Of a DNA stretch of 9,473 bases, positions 1-8,099 are shown piece after piece. The notes below the pieces were generated by a model. That model saw only the letters and a list, made by a program, of their open reading frames with translations, ran no database searches and was not told the origin of the DNA. Origin of the DNA: Burkholderiales bacterium (GTDB lineage Bacteria; Pseudomonadota; Gammaproteobacteria; Burkholderiales; Casimicrobiaceae); the NCBI GenBank assembly GCA_031283405.1, contig JAITBX010000155.1, positions 1 through 9,473 of the forward strand. The letters are read 5' to 3'. Positions within the stretch are counted from its first letter, which is position 1. Each line of letters opens with the position of its first letter. The translations under genes and the position numbers were made by a program.

Positions 1-1
1 A

Positions 2-154
2 GAGGGCGAGATCACGCCCGGGTTTTTGACGATGTGCGTCAAGGAAGTCATAGACGACAGCACGGTGATACTCAACGAGGCGATAACAAACCAGGGAGTC
101 ATCCAAAGACTGCTGCCAAGGAAAAAGCCGGGGACTTTGTTCGCAAGCGGCGGC
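2..154 (+). pseudogene. Fragment of a thiamine-diphosphate enzyme (acetolactate-synthase-like), fused in frame to the transporter
   Basis: Frame 2 starts EITPGFLTMCVKEVIDD and continues STVILNEAITNQGVIQRL, then LPRKKPGTLFASGG. This resembles the stretch at the start of the C-terminal ThDP-binding domain of acetolactate-synthase-like enzymes: '(I)TPxxLxxxhxEVhDDxxIVhNEAxTN', then an 'RxxPGTxFxSGG' turn that would normally lead into 'LGWGLGAALG'. Here that continuation is missing and the reading passes straight into DMT transporter sequence at 131-157. Codon choice also differs: ATA occurs three times, with AGA and AGG, in about 50 codons, whereas these codons are sparse in the neighbouring genes. 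The family match is by recall of motifs, not by alignment. A chimeric assembly join or a recombination scar would both explain it; the conserved core motifs of the enzyme lie outside the window or are lost. Confidence 0.55.
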
Positions 155-535
155 AATATGGTGGCCATTTACAACAATCAGCGGGCGGAAGTGCCAGTGT
201 GGTCGGGCGCGGCGTGGGGAATGGTTTACGGCACGGCGCTTTCGGCGCTCATCGGATTGGCGCTCGGCGTTGAATGGACGTTCGATGTACGACCGATGTA
301 TATTATTTCGCTGCTTTATTTGTCGCTGTTCGGGACGATCGCGGCGTTTTTGTGTTACTTGACGCTGCTCAAACGCGAAGGTGCCGGTCTCGCTTCATAC
401 GTTAATGTGGTCACGCCTGTCGTGGCGCTGTTTCTTTCGACGCTGTTTGAAAATTATCAGTGGACAGTGATCGCTGCTCTCGGTGCCGTACTGGCGTTCG
501 TCGGAAATTTTTTGGTGATGCGGCGCGGCAGGTGA
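2..535 (+). CDS. DMT/EamA-family transporter, C-terminal half, fused in frame to a foreign N-terminal fragment (5' partial)
   Basis: The frame is open from the left edge to the TGA at 533-535. From about position 155 the protein reads as the second half of a drug/metabolite transporter (EamA): GNMVAIYNNQRAEVPVWS followed by four hydrophobic segments (about 200-265, 290-365, 385-450 and 465-525). The loop before TM8 has the usual 'YLTLLKREGAGLASY' character and the end 'ALGAVLAFVGNFLVMRR' is family-like. Such proteins normally have ten TM helices in two EamA repeats and export small metabolites or amino acids across the inner membrane; only the last part of repeat two is here. The first 50 or so residues do not fit a DMT protein and look like part of a thiamine-diphosphate enzyme (separate entry). 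A TTG at 26 could be called as a start but has no support, since the frame runs on upstream. Transporter identity is fairly sure. Whether this fused ORF is a working gene is doubtful, and the substrate is unknown. Confidence 0.72.
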   Translation, partial: EGEITPGFLTMCVKEVIDDSTVILNEAITNQGVIQRLLPRKKPGTLFASGGNMVAIYNNQRAEVPVWSGAAWGMVYGTALSALIGLALGVEWTFDVRPMYIISLLYLSLFGTIAAFLCYLTLLKREGAGLASYVNVVTPVVALFLSTLFENYQWTVIAALGAVLAFVGNFLVMRRGR

Positions 536-628
536 CAGGGTTGATAAAATGCAGAAGTTCATGCAAAGCGCCCCACCATTTTTATCCGATAATAGTATAT
601 TTTTATAACTGTTTTGCCCAATACAACC
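536..628 (+). promoter_or_regulatory. AT-rich intergenic region, probable ygfZ promoter
   Basis: This 93-bp gap between the transporter stop and ygfZ has a markedly AT-rich stretch at 578-610, unlike the flanking coding DNA. Possible -10 boxes are GATAAT at 588-593 and TATAAC at 604-609; the latter has a weak TTTATC 17 bp upstream at 581-586. No strong -35 is visible and no intrinsic terminator for the upstream gene was found. A promoter here is inferred from base composition and position only. Confidence 0.35.
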
Positions 629-1717
629 ATGCACAGTCCCCAAACGCTTTTCCTCGCCGGTCGCGGCGGTCGCATTGTCGATGATCTGATCGCCGATTTC
701 GGCGATTACGCCGCCGAATGCGACGCTTTCGATCGCGGTCTTTGCCTCGCCGATGCCGCCGATTTTGGTCTGCTGCGCGTCAGCGGTGTTGACGCTGCTG
801 CTTTTCTGCATAACCAATTCTCCACCAACGTTTTGTCGCTCACGTCGGGACAAGGCTGGTACAGCACTTACAATTCGCCCAAAGGGCGGATGTTGGCGAG
901 CCTTTTTCTGTGGCGCGATAACGCCGGTAACGATGCTGACGCACCGGTATTCTTTATTCTGCTTGCCACCGATCTGGCCGAAACCATTCGCAAACGTCTG
1001 TCGATGTACGTATTGCGCGCCAGGGTAACGCTTGAAGATGTCAGCGCTTCATGCGCCTTTCTCAGCCTTTGCGGTGCCGGTGTTGCTTCAATACCAACTT
1101 CGGGGGCGACATGCGTCGGGCTGAATGCTCTTCCGAAGTTGCACCACGTTCAAACTCAAAACGGTATTACCGTTGCCGCGCTATCGCCGACCCGTCTGCT
1201 CCTGATTCTTCCGCAAAAAACGCTGTCCAAGCATTGGCTCAAGTTCAGTCAACACGCCCATCTCGCCGGTCGTCACCTCTGGCGACGCGCGACGATACTC
1301 GACGGCATCCCGTTGATTACTGCCGCGACGTCCGATCGTTTGATTCCGCAATTCGCCAACTGGGACGCGCTGGGCGGGCTCGATTTTCAGAAAGGTTGTT
1401 ATCCGGGTCAGGAAATCATTGCGCGAACCCGCTATCTGGGTCGCGTCAAAGAACGGCTGTATTTAGCGCGCTGCGATAAAGCTTCGGTTTTCACTGCCGC
1501 TACGCCGCTGTACAGCCCTGCGTTCGGCGAACAGAGCTGCGGCTTCGTTGTTAACGCCGCGCCCGATCGGCAAGGACAGATCATGCTTGCCTCGCTCCAG
1601 ACGACCGCCACCGATAACCCGATACATGTTGTTCGTTCCGACGGGCCGATATTGACTTTATTGCCGCTGCCTTATGAATTGCCGGCGGATGAAGCGCCCA
1701 ACCGGATCAAGCTATAG
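629..1717 (+). CDS. ygfZ: YgfZ/GcvT-like folate-binding protein (Fe-S cluster maintenance)
   Basis: The gene encodes 362 residues from the ATG at 629. The frame also allows a TTG at 614, but the ATG is preferred because family proteins begin close to it; neither has a clear Shine-Dalgarno. The N-terminal part has 'DFGLLRVSGVDAAAFLHNQFSTNV' character, the GcvT-like folate-binding fold used by YgfZ. The signature KGCYPGQE is at residues 255-262, with the family's conserved Cys at 257, followed by ARTRYLGRVKERL. YgfZ proteins are cytoplasmic, bind tetrahydrofolate and help assemble or repair Fe-S clusters in enzymes such as MiaB; they are not aminomethyltransferases. Length is close to typical (about 325-360). 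It stands alone on this strand and converges on the addA-like gene with 36 bp between stops. The motif makes the family call firm; the physiological partner here is not shown. Confidence 0.9.
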   Translation: MHSPQTLFLAGRGGRIVDDLIADFGDYAAECDAFDRGLCLADAADFGLLRVSGVDAAAFLHNQFSTNVLSLTSGQGWYSTYNSPKGRMLASLFLWRDNAGNDADAPVFFILLATDLAETIRKRLSMYVLRARVTLEDVSASCAFLSLCGAGVASIPTSGATCVGLNALPKLHHVQTQNGITVAALSPTRLLLILPQKTLSKHWLKFSQHAHLAGRHLWRRATILDGIPLITAATSDRLIPQFANWDALGGLDFQKGCYPGQEIIARTRYLGRVKERLYLARCDKASVFTAATPLYSPAFGEQSCGFVVNAAPDRQGQIMLASLQTTATDNPIHVVRSDGPILTLLPLPYELPADEAPNRIKL

Positions 1718-1739
1718 TCCGCGCAGGCTGCGGCTTGAT
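1706..1739. other. Inverted repeat spanning the ygfZ stop codon
   Basis: ATCAAGC at 1706-1712 pairs exactly with GCTTGAT at 1733-1739, with an inner CGC/GCG at 1722-1724 and 1730-1732. It sits between two convergent genes and could act as a weak bidirectional terminator or processing site. There is no T-run on either side, so a classical intrinsic terminator is not supported. Confidence 0.25.
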
Positions 1740-1753
1740 AATTGCTTGCCAAA

Positions 1754-4700
1754 TCACTTGACCTCCCGCCAACGCTGAAGCATCGGATAATACAAAACCA
1801 GTTTCAGCGGTCTTTGCTCGAAACGTTTCATCAACACTGCGTAGCCTTCCATCTGTGGCCGGTATCGTTCAACTTCTGTGTCAAGCCAGGCATCGACATC
1901 CATCGCGTCCGTTTTCCCTGTTTTGTAATCGACGATCCAGCGGGTGCTGTCGTCAATGAATGTCCGATCCAATCGCACGTGGCGGTTGTTTGTATGAGAA
2001 GATTCCGAAATTTCCGAAAGCGCCCATTCGTTACGCGCCGCTTCCCGCGCCGGGTCGAGCAGCCATTGCGCGAACGAATCATCACGAACGGCGCTTAACA
2101 CCGTAATCACGCGCCGCGCTGCATCATCGCATTGCGCCTTCGGCAATCCAAGCTCGGCCAAGCCATGCGCGATGGTTTCGCGCTGCGCTTCCAGAAACGC
2201 CGGCGTCCAATCTTGTAATCGTTGTCCGTCGGGAACGCCGATCTGCGACAACCAATCGTGCACCAAGGTCCCGACGTATCGGGCAGCGACATTCGTTTCA
2301 TCAAACGATAAAGGCGTCGCGCGCGAACGCGGTCTTTCTGTCGCTATCGGCGCATCCTCACTTTTGAAATACGTTTCCGGCAATCGCCGCAGCGGCAAGC
2401 CAAGATCAGTTTCAGCGGATGAAGAAGCTGCCGTCGTCGCTGTTGCCGTTTCTATTGTAGGAGGCTCTATCATTCCTTTCGCGCACAACGCTTCCCACCA
2501 CAGCGCCATCGCCGTTCCTTTTCGCGGCGACGTCCACCGCAACGAACCGCTTTCACCGTTATCCGCAGTATCTTCATTCGCGTTTGCGACCGCCGTCAGA
2601 ATCAGTTGTCGTTCGGCGCGAGTAACGCCAACGTAAAGCAAACGCGCCAGCTCGTGATGCGCTTCTTCTTTCTCAAGAAACGCCAGATAATCATCCAAAC
2701 CGGAAGATGACTCGGTTTCCGCGTTCGCTCGCGCTTTTGCCTTGCGCGCCGCCAACAACAATCCCTGCGGTCGTTGTCGCCAACGCAGCAACGGCGTTTC
2801 CGATCGCCCCGTGCCGCGTCCCAGTCCCGGTAGAATCACTGTATCGAATTGCAGGCCTTTGGCCTGATGCAGCGTCATCACTTTGACGCTCGCGTCGGAT
2901 TCTTCCGCGTCGATCACGTCTTCCGGCAAAAAAGCTTGTTCGAGGCGACGCTTGAACAACGGCCAATCGGAAATTTGCCCAGCGTCTTCTTCGGCGTCGA
3001 GACATTCGAAGAAACGCGTCGCTGCCAGCGCATCGGCGCGCTCATCCAAACAGGACGTCCCCCGCAGCGCCAACCAACAGCGATAGACTCGCTGCGCCAA
3101 TCGATCATGGCAAGCTTCATACGCCGTTCGCCAACATTGCAGCACATGCGCCAAGCGACGATGTCCTTCTTCGCTCAACCCGTCAACGTGTTCCGGCAAC
3201 GTTAATAGCCATTCGCTCCAGCGTCGTAAATGTGGTTTTGCAGGCAGTTCCCCTTCCGATTTTTCATTGTCGTTATCCGCATGAAAGGCAGCCCGCGCTC
3301 GCGACAACGCCGTCAAGTCGGACAACGTCAATCCGCACCACGGCGCTCGCAACACCGACAGCCAAGCCAACTCATCATCGGGTTGCGTCAGCGTGTGCGT
3401 CAACATTAGCAAATCGGTGACTGCCTGCCTTTCGCCGAGACGATCCAAACGCACCGCCGTGAACGCGATACCTCGTTCGCGCAAGGCGGGAAGTATTTCA
3501 CCCAGATGCGCGCGCGCGCGCACGAGAATGGCAACATCGCGCGCGCCGCGCTGCAATGCTTCTGCCGTTTGTTGCGCCACATACGCGCCTTCTTTGGCGG
3601 GATTGGTCAATACGCGCACCGTCACGCCTTCTTCCTTGGCCGCCTGCGTCGGCGCCGAAGCGTTAAACGTCACCGCGCCGCGCCATGCGTCCTGATCGCG
3701 CGCAAACACTTGCGGAAAAACAGCGTTCGCCCAATCGATTAACCGCGCTTGCGAACGAAAGTTGCGCGTCAGCGTCAACAACGTTACCGGCACATCGTTG
3801 ATGCGCTGCGATACTTGCGCTTCGAGAAACAATCCAACCTCCGCTTGCCGGAAGCGATAAATCGATTGCATCGGATCGCCGACCGCGAACAATGTTCGCC
3901 CATCGCCAAATTGCCAACCTGTCGTCAGTTTTCGGAGCAACGTCATTTGCATTTGTGACGTGTCCTGAAATTCGTCGATCAACAGATGTTCGATCCGCAT
4001 GTCGAGCGTCAACAACAAATCGCTCGGCGCTTCCTCTTCGCCCAGTGCTTCGATCGCCGCCAACTGCGCCTCGGAAAAATCGATCACGCCGTCTTGGGCA
4101 CACATCAACTGAAAACGCGCCAATAAACGCGGCAACAAATACAACAACGCATCGATGAATCGCCATTCGTCGTCGTGGTATTTCCCCGACGGTAAAAAAC
4201 GCACGCGCGCCAGCGCGGCACTGTCGCCGCTTTGCTCCGCCAAAAGCGTTTCCAGCGATTTTTTCAGAACCGCATTACCGCCTTCCTTTTGGCTCGGAAA
4301 GCCTTCATTTTTTCTGAAACTTTTGCGCCATTCTCCTTTTGCCGTCAACAACCAATCGGACAAGCGCTGCCAGTCGGCGAGCGCCGACGGTTCGTGCGGC
4401 GGCCAGATGTCCTTACGTTCCGCGCACAGCATCAACATTTGCGCCGATGCCTTCGTTGCCTCGCCGACATCGAGATGCTCCGCAGCGTAACGCATCGCGG
4501 TGCGCAATGTTTCGCATTCGGTTGCCGACCACATTTTCTGCAACACGCCGCGAATTTGCGTCAACTCGTTTTCGATCTCGGCCAACAAGGATTTTTGCAA
4601 TACCTCACGCTGTTCCCGATGCAACGCGCCGCCGAACAGCGGCAACCACTGTTCGCGTTTCATCAGCAAAGCGCTCATCGTTTCCACCAGCTTGTCGCCA

Positions 4701-5257
4701 TTGTTGCCCAATGTCTTGAGAACCTCGTGCCAAAACGGCTGCGCTTCTTCATCGGCCTCGCGCAGCGCCTCGCGTACCGCCGCTTCGTAGCGCGGCTGAA
4801 CGAATTCTTCAAACGACGGCATCGCGCCCCAACGGCTTGTCAACGGCGTTTGCCGCAACAGTTGCGCGCAAAAAGCATCGATCGTCATCACCCGCAAACG
4901 CGAAGGTTGTTCGATCAACCGCCACTGCTGTTTTGCGTCTTGCGTCAGCACTGTCAGCGCAAGATCGCGAGTTTGTTGCTCATGCGGTGACGTCAGCGGC
5001 GCGTCGGCATGGGCGTCGCGCAGCGCGGCAATCATCCTTTCGCGCATTTCCGCCGCCGCTTTGCGCGTGAAAGTCATCGCCAGAATACGTTCGGGTTGAT
5101 CGACCTTCGCCAACAGCGCCAACATACGCTGAATCAAAAGCTCGGTTTTTCCGGAACCGGCGGGTGCCTGCACGAGAAACGATTGCGCGACATCGAGCGC
5201 TTGCGCGCGCGCTCGTTGGTCTTCTTCGATCAGCGTTTGGTAGGAGGTATCACTCAT
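1754..5257 (-). CDS. addA: AddA-like UvrD/RecB-family helicase-nuclease
   Basis: This is a 1167-residue superfamily 1A helicase with a C-terminal nuclease. Helicase motifs appear in order: Walker A APAGSGKTE (31-39), motif Ia LAMTFTRKAAAEM (59-71), TIDAFC (125-130), motif II IDEFQD (427-432), motif III VGDPMQSIYRFR (459-470), motif IV LTRNFRS (496-502), motif V MTLHQAKGLQFD (794-805) and motif VI LLYVGVTRAERQL (873-885). The tail holds a RecB/AddA-type PD-(D/E)XK domain: GTLVH (996-1000), RLDRTF with D1097, and IVDYKTGK with D1110 and K1112. All expected ATPase and nuclease residues are present. The product should unwind and resect double-strand DNA ends and load RecA together with its partner. 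Its ATG at 5255-5257 lies inside the end of the upstream addB-like gene, so translation is probably coupled. Length matches AddA. Distinguishing it from RecB rests on the AddB-like neighbour and the absence of recC and recD here. Confidence 0.9.
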   Translation of the reverse strand: MSDTSYQTLIEEDQRARAQALDVAQSFLVQAPAGSGKTELLIQRMLALLAKVDQPERILAMTFTRKAAAEMRERMIAALRDAHADAPLTSPHEQQTRDLALTVLTQDAKQQWRLIEQPSRLRVMTIDAFCAQLLRQTPLTSRWGAMPSFEEFVQPRYEAAVREALREADEEAQPFWHEVLKTLGNNGDKLVETMSALLMKREQWLPLFGGALHREQREVLQKSLLAEIENELTQIRGVLQKMWSATECETLRTAMRYAAEHLDVGEATKASAQMLMLCAERKDIWPPHEPSALADWQRLSDWLLTAKGEWRKSFRKNEGFPSQKEGGNAVLKKSLETLLAEQSGDSAALARVRFLPSGKYHDDEWRFIDALLYLLPRLLARFQLMCAQDGVIDFSEAQLAAIEALGEEEAPSDLLLTLDMRIEHLLIDEFQDTSQMQMTLLRKLTTGWQFGDGRTLFAVGDPMQSIYRFRQAEVGLFLEAQVSQRINDVPVTLLTLTRNFRSQARLIDWANAVFPQVFARDQDAWRGAVTFNASAPTQAAKEEGVTVRVLTNPAKEGAYVAQQTAEALQRGARDVAILVRARAHLGEILPALRERGIAFTAVRLDRLGERQAVTDLLMLTHTLTQPDDELAWLSVLRAPWCGLTLSDLTALSRARAAFHADNDNEKSEGELPAKPHLRRWSEWLLTLPEHVDGLSEEGHRRLAHVLQCWRTAYEACHDRLAQRVYRCWLALRGTSCLDERADALAATRFFECLDAEEDAGQISDWPLFKRRLEQAFLPEDVIDAEESDASVKVMTLHQAKGLQFDTVILPGLGRGTGRSETPLLRWRQRPQGLLLAARKAKARANAETESSSGLDDYLAFLEKEEAHHELARLLYVGVTRAERQLILTAVANANEDTADNGESGSLRWTSPRKGTAMALWWEALCAKGMIEPPTIETATATTAASSSAETDLGLPLRRLPETYFKSEDAPIATERPRSRATPLSFDETNVAARYVGTLVHDWLSQIGVPDGQRLQDWTPAFLEAQRETIAHGLAELGLPKAQCDDAARRVITVLSAVRDDSFAQWLLDPAREAARNEWALSEISESSHTNNRHVRLDRTFIDDSTRWIVDYKTGKTDAMDVDAWLDTEVERYRPQMEGYAVLMKRFEQRPLKLVLYYPMLQRWREVK
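5250..5257 (-). promoter_or_regulatory. 8-nt stop/start overlap (ATGAGTGA) coupling addB-like to addA-like
   Basis: On the minus strand the end of the addB-like gene reads GAT GAG TGA and the addA-like gene starts ATG AGT GAT, so start and stop share ATGAGTGA. Ribosomes ending the first gene could re-initiate on the second, which would help keep the two subunits in balance. Coupling is inferred from the overlap. Confidence 0.7.
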
Positions 5258-7967
5258 CGGCTTCCTCCGCGCTGTCTTCGTCGCTATTTTCCGGAATGCC
5301 GATTCGGCATAACGGTTTCAGATCGCACCGATGGCACAAACGCTTGTGGCGCGGCGACACTCGCGCGTCTCCCGCCAGAAACGCTTGCGTCAATGTCGTG
5401 AAAATTTCCCACCAGCGTTGTTGCGCGGCGCTCATCGTGTCGAAACCGAAACGCGCCACCGTTTCAAGCTTCGGCCACGACGCCGTATCGTCAGTCATTC
5501 CGCGTGCTTCCGCGTCTTCTTCGCGCAAATGCGCATACACCAACGCTTTCACCGGCGCGGTTGCTTCTGGCGACGCTTGCCACGCCAGCGCGTAAATACC
5601 GAGTTGCACCGGCGATGGGCGCTCGTCGAACCAATTCGTTGTTGATTCCGCTCGTCCGGTCTTGTAATCGATCAAAGCGACGCCGCCGTCTTCAAGCGTG
5701 TCGATGCGATCTGCCCGCAGCGTGTAAGTCATTCCCGCCAGTTCGAGCGTCAACGCTTTTTCCGTGTGCGCTACCCGAAATGGCGTTCGCGCCCGCTCGA
5801 TGTCGCACCATGTTCGCAACAAAGCCGCGATGTGTTCTCTTTCCATCGCGACGATCGCCGACGGCAGATTCCGCCAACGTTCCGGTGTGACTGCCTCTCC
5901 TTCGGCAACGGCTTCCTGATACGCCGCGTCGATTTGTCGATCGAGCGCAACCGCGTCAAGCGCCAATAACGTTGCTTGCTCCTCAAGATGTCGCCACAAC
6001 TTTTGCAATACCGCGTGCACCAGATTGCCGCGTTCTATCGGCGACAGTCCCTCGCCGGTTTCCGGCCACACTGATACTCGCAAACGCGCGGCAGCAAACG
6101 CTTTGAATGGGCAATCGCTTTGTTGCGCCAATACGCTGCTGCCGTGACGGATCGTTTCGACGATGCGGCCTTCCCGATCTCGCGCGACCGGCGGGGCATG
6201 AGCATCATCGAGCGTTTCCAGTTTTATCTCCGGTATCCGCATCATTCGGTTCGGCAGCGTTTCTGTCGGCAGACGGTACGGCGGAAATGCCGCCAATAAC
6301 GGCGAAGCCGTTGCCGGTTGGCCGTCGCGTTCCGCCGGATAACTCATCACAACCTCCGGCGCCATTCGCTGCCACTGCGTTTGCGTTCGGTGGGCGTTGA
6401 CCAATATTTGATCTATCGTGGTGTGCGGCATCCGCTGCGTCCGTTGCCACGCCAACGGCAGCAACGGCTGCGATTCGACTGGCGGCGGCCAGGAATCGCT
6501 GTCGAGCCCCGTCACCCACAGCGCGTCGAACGGCAATTCCGCTGCTTCCAGCGTGCCTAAAATCTGGATCGGCGCATCGCTGCCTTCCGGCTGAAACAAT
6601 GTTTCCGTTGCCCATTGCCGTAACGTCTGCGCCAATGTTCGGCGCGTCATCTGCGGAGTCACCGCTTCCAGCGTCGGCAACGCTTCAAGGCAACGCATCC
6701 ACGCTTCGCGCACTTGATAATCGACGCTGTCCAACGTTTGCGAACCGGGCCAACCCAATGCCTGCCACCACGTCAACACTTGGCGCGGCCAAGCGCCGGT
6801 TGCGGCGCGCGTCGGCAACATTTCCGCTTCGCGCCAGCGGAAAGACAGCGCCGGATCGACTGATGCCAACGCTCTCAGCATGTCGCGCCAAGATACTTCG
6901 CGCTGTCCGCGCTCGATCCACTGGCGCGCTAACGCTGCACGCTTAACGCGGCTTTGCGTGTTGCCGGGCAGATACCCCGATTGCAGCAAGCCCGCCACCC
7001 GTTCCGCTGGAAGCGGTTGATCCAACAACGTCAACACATCCAGTGCCGTTGTCACCAGCGCCTTTTGTGCCAGCGGTTCGCCCAGCGAAACATTGTACAG
7101 CGCCGGTTCAGGCAACAAATCCTCGACCAGCCAACGCACCGCGCGTTCCTGCACGGCCAGGGACGGAATCACAATCGCCACCTGCCGCAGTGCGCTCGAA
7201 TCTGCGTTTTCCGAAGGTTCGTTTTCCAAGCGATGCGCCTGCTGCCAAGCCCAACTCAACGCATCGCTCAATTCCGCAGTTGCGTTGCGGGCGCGGTATT
7301 GAAATGCTCTTCCCGCCGCTTCGTCGAGCGACGGCACTTCGGCGATCTCGAATCCCGTCGTACGCAACGCTTCCATCAACCGCAACACTTGCGGCGTGTG
7401 ATTGTCGAAACCCACCATCGCCCATTTCCGCGTCGCTCCCCGCCACTGGCAAGTGTGACGCGCGATAAAGTCGGGCATCAATGCCTCGTCGATGAAACCG
7501 CTGTCGTTGAGCCGTTCGTGATAACGCGCCGCCCAACGCGCGAAACGCGCCGTGTCGTGCGTGATCCCGCCGCCCTCGCGCCGCCATTGCCGCCACGGCG
7601 TTTCGTCCGCTGCCGTGCGCCAAAGATGCATGAGCCGCCAGGTTTCCTGCGCCAGCGTCGTCGCGCCGGCGGTCGCATACAGCGACGCCTCCGTGTCCTG
7701 TCCGATGATTTCCGACCACAATATCCGGCAGGCGCGCGCGTTCAGGCATCGCGGCAAAGGCATTACCGTCGATAATTGCCGCCACAGCCGCCCGACAAAA
7801 GCCGCATACGGTAACGCCTGAGCCGTCGGCCAGACCGTCAAACCGGCAGCCCGTTGCGCGGCGTCGTGCGCCCGCACCAGCGTTCGCGCCATCCGGTTAT
7901 TCGGCGTCACCAGCAAACAGTCCGCGGCCAGCGCCTGCTTTAATTCCTTGGAAAAACGGGATACCAT
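5250..7967 (-). CDS. AddB-like PD-(D/E)XK nuclease, Fe-S cluster DNA repair protein
   Basis: This 905-residue protein is the first gene of the leftward operon and matches the betaproteobacterial 'probable DNA repair protein' type that accompanies AddA. The N-terminus, LLVTPNNRMARTLV (18-31), stands where AddB of Firmicutes has a Walker A, but no GxGKT is present, so it is probably a non-ATPase, RecC/AddB-like scaffold. The nuclease is C-terminal: RGNLVH with H651, RADRID with D753, LIDYKTG with D767 and K769, and QLGIYA (788-793). Cysteines C619 (in DCPFKAF), C878, C881 and C887 (in CHRCDLKPLC) reproduce the AddB 4Fe-4S arrangement that clamps the nuclease domain. Its role would be to form a dimeric end-processing complex with the AddA-like protein. 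The start is the ATG at 7965-7967; no strong ribosome site is visible. The stop overlaps the addA start by 8 nt. No gene symbol is given because this subfamily is only distantly AddB. Confidence 0.86.
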   Translation of the reverse strand: MVSRFSKELKQALAADCLLVTPNNRMARTLVRAHDAAQRAAGLTVWPTAQALPYAAFVGRLWRQLSTVMPLPRCLNARACRILWSEIIGQDTEASLYATAGATTLAQETWRLMHLWRTAADETPWRQWRREGGGITHDTARFARWAARYHERLNDSGFIDEALMPDFIARHTCQWRGATRKWAMVGFDNHTPQVLRLMEALRTTGFEIAEVPSLDEAAGRAFQYRARNATAELSDALSWAWQQAHRLENEPSENADSSALRQVAIVIPSLAVQERAVRWLVEDLLPEPALYNVSLGEPLAQKALVTTALDVLTLLDQPLPAERVAGLLQSGYLPGNTQSRVKRAALARQWIERGQREVSWRDMLRALASVDPALSFRWREAEMLPTRAATGAWPRQVLTWWQALGWPGSQTLDSVDYQVREAWMRCLEALPTLEAVTPQMTRRTLAQTLRQWATETLFQPEGSDAPIQILGTLEAAELPFDALWVTGLDSDSWPPPVESQPLLPLAWQRTQRMPHTTIDQILVNAHRTQTQWQRMAPEVVMSYPAERDGQPATASPLLAAFPPYRLPTETLPNRMMRIPEIKLETLDDAHAPPVARDREGRIVETIRHGSSVLAQQSDCPFKAFAAARLRVSVWPETGEGLSPIERGNLVHAVLQKLWRHLEEQATLLALDAVALDRQIDAAYQEAVAEGEAVTPERWRNLPSAIVAMEREHIAALLRTWCDIERARTPFRVAHTEKALTLELAGMTYTLRADRIDTLEDGGVALIDYKTGRAESTTNWFDERPSPVQLGIYALAWQASPEATAPVKALVYAHLREEDAEARGMTDDTASWPKLETVARFGFDTMSAAQQRWWEIFTTLTQAFLAGDARVSPRHKRLCHRCDLKPLCRIGIPENSDEDSAEEADE

Positions 7968-8099
7968 GTCAATGCGTCAAAGAAGTTCCGCGCAACGGCG
8001 GCGATGGAGAGCGCGCCACGCTTCAACGTAATATTGTCTCACCCTTGCGAGGCTGAGCCCACCACCGCCCAACTTTTTCTTCATTCCTTTTGGCCAAAC
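7968..8099. promoter_or_regulatory. Divergent regulatory region between addB-like and SET genes
   Basis: This 132-bp stretch lies between the divergent starts at 7967 (-) and about 8100 (+) and should hold promoters for both. It contains an imperfect inverted repeat at 8038-8057 (CTCACCCT, loop TGCG, AGGCTGAG; one C-C mismatch) and a perfect 10-bp palindrome TTTGGCCAAA at 8089-8098, directly before the chosen SET start. An AT-rich patch around 8028-8036 could be a -10 for either strand, but no convincing -35/-10 pair was found. Operator function is not shown. If the SET gene really starts at 8004, much of this is coding. Confidence 0.4.

Noticed and set aside
26..28. TTG at 26 as the start of a complete 169-residue transporter
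   Set aside because: The frame stays open and protein-like upstream to the window edge, and the first 40 residues do not belong to the transporter family.
395..853. Minus-strand open frame over the transporter end and ygfZ start
   Set aside because: It covers two real genes on the other strand plus a promoter-like gap; no recognisable motif.
1718..1753. Classical intrinsic terminator between ygfZ and addA
   Set aside because: A stem can be drawn (1706-1739) but no T-run follows on either strand.
4232..4990. Plus-strand open frame (252 codons) opposite addA
   Set aside because: Antisense shadow of the addA helicase region; composition is low-complexity Arg/Gln/His and no family is recognisable.
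6954..7775. Long plus-strand open frame (273 codons) opposite addB
   Set aside because: Rich in Arg, Gln and His with no domain-like pattern; an antisense shadow of a clearly coding gene with full nuclease and Fe-S motifs.
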